16,310 nt of DNA. Origin: Chrysochromulina tobinii (Eukaryota > Haptophyta > Prymnesiales > Chrysochromulinaceae). The position numbers were made by a program, and so were the translations under genes. The notes beneath the pieces are model-generated. The model saw nothing but the letters and a program-made list of their open reading frames with translations, was not told the DNA's origin and ran no database searches. Location of the stretch: positions 1-16,310 of the forward strand of contig JWZX01002131.1 in assembly GCA_001275005.1 (NCBI GenBank). The letters are read 5' to 3'. This document shows, one piece after another, positions 12,855 to 16,310 of this stretch (the stretch's first letter is position 1; the number at the start of each line of letters is the position of its first letter).

Positions 12855-14323
12855 GCTTCTGCGGCTACACCAACGCGGCTGGCGGCGTCGGCGATTGCAA
12901 TTTCGGCCCACAAGGCCAGTGGTCGCTGGACGTTCATACTGTTGCTGCCGCGGAGGCCCAATGTTTGGCCCTTTGTGAGTCCTGCGCCCGCTGCCGATAC
13001 TTCTCCTTCTCTCTCACGCACCAAGACTGCTCCTGGTTCCACGACTGCGCATTGTGGCCGTCAGATCTCCTCAAGACCATCCCTGGCTTTCACACCGTCA
13101 ACGCGTCAGAAGTCAGGGAGGCCGACGTGCGCACACAACAGAGCAGCCGCAGAAGCCGCCGCCTCATCCCGCCACCCCTGCCTCCATTGGACGAGCTGAA
13201 GACGTGCGACGACAGCGAAAGCAGCCTGGACCCGGCGGCGTGGGAGCCGCGAGCCGCCTCCGAGCTGGGCGTCGTGCCGGTCGCCTACGGAAGCCACGAG
13301 CTGTGCAGTGCCGCACGGCTGACCAAAGAGTACCGTCCTTGCCCGGCAGTCAGGGCATTCGCCACCCGCCGCGTCGTGCTGTCGCCGTCCCGATCGTCGC
13401 CACCACTGGACTCGCCCTTCAACGCGGCGCACTTCCTGCGGCTGCTCGGAAACGCAACCGTTTCCTTTTTGGGCGATTCGCTCGTACGGCAGCAGTTCAA
13501 CATGCTCGCATGCATGCTGAGCCCGTTCGCCGACCTCGCCGGCGCTCGAGGCGCCCAATACTGGTCGTCGACGCAAAAGTTGCGAGCGTCCAAAGAGGCT
13601 GGAGGTTTCGTGAGGCTGCCCTTCCAGCACGAGCACGGCCGCGTCCTCTTGCAGCAGCAGTGGATACGCGGCCGCCCCTTTGACGAACCCGGCCCGACGG
13701 AGCCGCTCTCCGACGTTGATCCTAGGATCCTCAATTGCTCTCTCCTCGTGTTTGGCATCGGCGCCTTCATTCCCGCCGGAGAGCTGCGCGGCACCCTGCA
13801 CATCTGGCTGCGCCACCTGCGCATGCACCTGCCCAGTACGGCGCGAGTCCTCTGGCTCGAGTACTTTGGCGGGCATTTCGACACGCCGACGGGCGAATTC
13901 GCATCTGGAATCGGCGGTGAGTTTGGGGGCGGCATCTATGGATATTCCAACGAGCGCCGCCGCGTCGCTAATGGCACACGCCGCAGCCTGTGCAAAGCGA
14001 TCGCCGACGAGGACGGCACGCGCGCGCACGTGCGGCATGCTCTCGGCAACGCCTTGAGCCGCGCAGCCGGCCTTGGCGTGTGGCCAACCTTGAATCTCTC
14101 CCTCCGGCAGCCGGACAACCATCCAGAGCTTGCAGCCTGGGAGGAGCAGGACGGTGGTGACAACGATCGTGACAACCGGTCGAGCGGGAGGCGGCGCGTG
14201 ACCGACTGCCGCCACTTTTGCTTTCCAGGCAGCGTACTCGAGGCACGCACGGCCGTGCTGTACAACCTGCTTCGGCGCGGCTGCGTGCAAGAGCTGCAAC
14301 CGCTCAGCGCCATCGGCTTCTGA
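12842..14323 (+). CDS. TBL/PC-esterase-like protein with N-terminal PAN-like domain
   Basis: 493 residues. The GDS block FLGDSLVRQQFNMLACML (nucleophile S213) and the C-terminal DCRHFCFPGSVLEA (D455, H458 as D-x-x-H) are the two signatures of the trichome-birefringence-like/PMR5 PC-esterase family. Plant members transfer or remove acetyl groups on cell-wall polysaccharides in the Golgi. Residues 7-69 are Cys-rich (CLALCESCARCRYFSFS, CSWFHDC) and resemble a PAN/apple-type binding domain. A basic Ser/Arg and Pro linker joins the two. Secretory location is expected from the cysteines and family, yet no signal peptide or anchor follows the ATG. A T-rich acceptor-like TCCTTTTTAG precedes GCATG near 12763, so an upstream exon may be missing. 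An acyl-esterase on an unknown algal glycan is the likeliest role. Confidence 0.75.
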   Translation: MRHEGFCGYTNAAGGVGDCNFGPQGQWSLDVHTVAAAEAQCLALCESCARCRYFSFSLTHQDCSWFHDCALWPSDLLKTIPGFHTVNASEVREADVRTQQSSRRSRRLIPPPLPPLDELKTCDDSESSLDPAAWEPRAASELGVVPVAYGSHELCSAARLTKEYRPCPAVRAFATRRVVLSPSRSSPPLDSPFNAAHFLRLLGNATVSFLGDSLVRQQFNMLACMLSPFADLAGARGAQYWSSTQKLRASKEAGGFVRLPFQHEHGRVLLQQQWIRGRPFDEPGPTEPLSDVDPRILNCSLLVFGIGAFIPAGELRGTLHIWLRHLRMHLPSTARVLWLEYFGGHFDTPTGEFASGIGGEFGGGIYGYSNERRRVANGTRRSLCKAIADEDGTRAHVRHALGNALSRAAGLGVWPTLNLSLRQPDNHPELAAWEEQDGGDNDRDNRSSGRRRVTDCRHFCFPGSVLEARTAVLYNLLRRGCVQELQPLSAIGF

Positions 14324-14736
14324 CGACCCACAGACGCCCAGCCCGCCGCTCTGCCGCCGGACCTTTCATTCTACTGTGTGAATATCTCTATTATGAACCG
14401 AACCGGCCGGACTGTAATCTGTTGGTTTCACTGTAAACGCGCGCGCGATCTCGTTCGAGTGAGCAAGTCTGACCTATGGCAATGACCAGCCTCCAGCGTG
14501 TGTTAGGTATGTGTCGGTCCCCAAAGTAAACCCGTCACCGTTCTAATACCGTACGCCGTAGGGTAAAGCTAAAGGCAACTATTGGATCTTCTCTTGTGAC
14601 GGATCATCAACGAGAAACGAGTTCAACCTGTCGTGCGCCGCTCGTGCGAAGCCTGGAGCCGCACAGCATATTCAACGCCTGCTCATCAGCCTGCTCACAA
14701 ATTCCGCTGAGTCCTGAGACTCGTCACTCGAACTCG
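14324..14736. other. Convergent intergenic spacer
   Basis: Separates the 3' ends of the TBL-like (+) and glycosyltransferase (-) genes. It is less GC-rich than the flanking exons. I find no gene, RNA or notable repeat. Confidence 0.5.
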
Positions 14737-15849
14737 TCACCCCGCCGGGCGGCCGATCTTAGCCTCAAACGTTTCGATGGTCTCGTCTTTGAATCTAGGA
14801 AGAGCGTTACCAAGGTGCTGGTGCGAGTGATGGAGGTGTACAGAGTGGCAGGCGTATTTCCCCCAGCGGGTGAGCCAATGTGGTGCCTCGCCTCCAGCGA
14901 TGGTCTTGACGAGGTGGTGGTACGCCGTCGCGGTCTTGCTCTTCTTAGGGTAAAAGGTAGGGCAGTAGTACTCCTCCGGGAGCACGAGCAAGCGAAGAAG
15001 CGGGTCGGGCGTGCCCGTCACCAGTTGGAACCAGATCATCTCCTGGTCACTTTGACGTATGTGCGTGGGTGTTGACGGTGTACTGACGTCTAGCGTGTTG
15101 AGACGCAGGAAGAGGCGAGCGGTTGCACGGTGCAGCAGCTGGCGCACGCTCGGCGTGCGCCTGTAGGCCATCAAACACGTGCAGAGCGGCGGCACCCCAC
15201 GGGCGTACATCAGCGGCGAGGTGACGATGCGCCCCTGGAGCCGCGCCGACGCTAAATTGACACGTTCCCTTGCTTCGGAACGCGGCCGAGCTGGGTCTTG
15301 GACGAATGCGAGGTCGCTCACGTGCAACGAGTGGTCCAGCAGATCGGACACGAGAGTGTGGCTGAGCACGAGTATGTCGTTATCGATGAAGACCGTCTCC
15401 TGATATGGCGACGCTGCTAGAGCAATCAGCTTCCAGGCATATACGAGCTGCAGCTCCTGCGCATTCGCTCGCCATCGTGCGTCGGATAGCAGCGCACGCT
15501 CGGCTTCCTGTGGATGCAGCATGATGTGCGAGTCCCACAGCCTCAACGCGCCAAGCTGCTCCAGCTGCAGCAATGTGATATTGTCCGCTGCAAGGGTAAC
15601 GTGATGGCGTGCGGCCTGCCGCCTCAGCGACCGCAAAGCCGCAACACACTCTGGTTCATCATGTGGTGCTATATTTGCCGTGCTGTTGACGCCGCCTTGC
15701 ACAGAGACCATCAGTACTCCGCGCGAGGATGGTGAGTTGTAGACACGATGGTCAGAGGCGAGCAGAGCTTGTCTTACGGGCTCGAGCGCCGTGACGGCAT
15801 CGTCGACCAAGCGCTGCGTGCTCGGAGACAGCCAAGCGTCGGCTCTCGC
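14737..15849 (-). CDS. GT-A type glycosyltransferase, start uncertain
   Basis: Open minus-strand frame of 370 residues. YAWKLIALAASPYQETVFID followed by NDILVLSHT contains a D-x-D-type metal/nucleotide-sugar site in FIDNDILV. PPLCTCLMAYRRTPSVRQLL, RQSDQEMIWFQL and the C-terminal HSVHLHHSH are the usual later elements of GT-A enzymes acting on nucleotide sugars. The GT family number, donor and acceptor cannot be told. The first ATG in the open frame is at 15711, giving 324 residues. Coding character seems to begin earlier, at ARADAWLSPSTQRLVDD from 15849, just after an in-frame TAG (15852-15850). An in-frame ATG lies seven codons before that TAG. No signal anchor is visible, so a 5' exon may be missing or the gene may be damaged. 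It faces away from the secreted Pro-rich gene. Confidence 0.7.
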   Translation of the reverse strand, partial: ARADAWLSPSTQRLVDDAVTALEPVRQALLASDHRVYNSPSSRGVLMVSVQGGVNSTANIAPHDEPECVAALRSLRRQAARHHVTLAADNITLLQLEQLGALRLWDSHIMLHPQEAERALLSDARWRANAQELQLVYAWKLIALAASPYQETVFIDNDILVLSHTLVSDLLDHSLHVSDLAFVQDPARPRSEARERVNLASARLQGRIVTSPLMYARGVPPLCTCLMAYRRTPSVRQLLHRATARLFLRLNTLDVSTPSTPTHIRQSDQEMIWFQLVTGTPDPLLRLLVLPEEYYCPTFYPKKSKTATAYHHLVKTIAGGEAPHWLTRWGKYACHSVHLHHSHQHLGNALPRFKDETIETFEAKIGRPAG

Positions 15850-15861
15850 CTATGCGGCCTC

Positions 15862-15893
15862 GGGCGCGTTCATATTTACATATGAACGCGCCC
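15862..15893. repeat. Perfect 14-bp hairpin with 4-nt loop
   Basis: GGGCGCGTTCATAT (15862-15875), loop TTAC, then ATATGAACGCGCCC (15880-15893). On the minus strand the ATG at 15873 lies inside the stem. It sits between divergent genes, just upstream of the glycosyltransferase frame. Confidence 0.95.
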
Positions 15894-16035
15894 CGCGAGC
15901 GCCGTCGTTGCAGACTCATTTCGGAAAGTACTGGCCGGCGAGGCGGAGGGCTTGCTGCTTGTCTTGCGGTCTTCAAGTGTGACTGGGTATGCTGAAACCG
16001 TTGGCTGTGAATTCACGGCGATTTGAGACTTCGCA

Positions 16036-16310
16036 ATGAGGACCCGGATGAGGCAGGTCTTGAACCCCATTCTCGCCGCATGCATCGTGTCGTCCGTGGA
16101 CGCGCAATTCTGCTGCATGGCCTTCACGCCCCAGTGCAACGCCTGCAATGCAGGGGTGGCTGTGGAGGTTTATTGCGCCAATAACCCCACCTTCCCCGGC
16201 TGCGACGCCTACATCACGGTTCAGTCGCCCCCGCCACCGCCCCCCCGGCCGGTCGCCCAGTCACCGCCTCCACGTCCGATGTCATCGCCCCCGCCCCCGC
16301 CCCCGCCTCC
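16036..16310 (+). CDS. Secreted Cys- and Pro-rich protein, partial
   Basis: The frame opens at ATG 16036 and runs off the window end with no stop (91 full codons). It starts with a signal peptide: MRTRMRQVLNPILAACIVSS ending near VDA, with QFCC after the likely cleavage site. A compact Cys-rich segment follows (FCCMAFTPQCNACNAG, then VYCANNPTFPGC). After it come proline runs (PPPPPPRP, SPPPRP, SPPPPPPP) of the kind found in hydroxyproline-rich extracellular matrix proteins of algae. Function probably structural or matrix-binding; the C-terminal domains are outside the window. The gene is divergent from the glycosyltransferase, so regulatory DNA for both lies between 15850 and 16035. Confidence 0.75.
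   Translation, partial: MRTRMRQVLNPILAACIVSSVDAQFCCMAFTPQCNACNAGVAVEVYCANNPTFPGCDAYITVQSPPPPPPRPVAQSPPPRPMSSPPPPPPP

Noticed and set aside
13106-14299. Minus-strand open frame of nearly 400 codons
   Set aside because: Antisense shadow of the TBL-like gene, whose GDS and D-x-x-H signatures are on the + strand.
14596-15075. Plus-strand open frame of 159 codons
   Set aside because: Mostly antisense to the glycosyltransferase 3' half, with no recognisable protein features.
15850-15879. A 30-nt GTAAAT...TAG minus-strand intron that would remove the in-frame stop of the glycosyltransferase
   Set aside because: It would keep phase, but the other introns here are 85-285 nt, and the upstream frame it joins has no ATG before a stop.

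Overview
The window is nuclear DNA from a eukaryotic microalga. Genes are intron-bearing, GC-rich and mixed in orientation. A ribosomal protein, a Pol I/III subunit, a 5S rRNA gene with a Pol III T-run and an AP2-domain gene all lie within 16 kb. One short-chain dehydrogenase has a presequence that looks like ER signal plus transit peptide plus a twin-arginine lumen signal, which suits an alga with a secondary plastid. A haptophyte is my best guess. That is an inference from composition, gene style and targeting, not from a lineage marker.

Layout. 1-1573: a decayed UBL region of a TUG/ASPSCR1-type gene on the minus strand (352-998), then intergenic DNA. 1574-2433: ribosomal protein uL30 (RPL7). 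2801-2954: 5S rRNA with a TATA-like box upstream and a T7 terminator. 3001-5698: Y-family translesion DNA polymerase with a C-terminal UBZ-type zinc finger, in two exons. 5891-7855 (minus): AP2-domain protein with internal duplications and a minisatellite-filled intron. 8177-9576 (minus): SbmA/BacA-like peptide transporter, broken by two small frameshifts near its C-terminus. 9901-10318 (minus): small Chibby-like coiled-coil protein. 10695-11051 (minus): AC19/RPAC2. 11182-12650: predicted plastid-lumen SDR. 12842-14323: PAN-like plus TBL/PC-esterase protein. 14737-15849 (minus): GT-A glycosyltransferase with a problematic start. 16036 to the end: secreted Cys/Pro-rich protein, cut by the window edge.

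The genes do not form one pathway. Three concern ribosome production (uL30, 5S rRNA, RPAC2) and three concern the secretory or glycan side (TBL-like, GT, Pro-rich secreted protein). The most unusual signal is in the introns. The polymerase intron begins with a diverged copy of the exon that follows it, as expected for intron gain by tandem duplication. The SDR intron carries three 56-bp copies of its own exon/donor boundary. These two introns in unrelated genes share their last 18 nt at 16 of 18 positions. All four introns with AG|GT-type borders place GT at the start of the downstream exon. Together this looks like an introner-like or duplication-driven intron-gain process. Two perfect hairpins also sit exactly at the 5' ends of two secretory-type genes that lack visible signal sequences.
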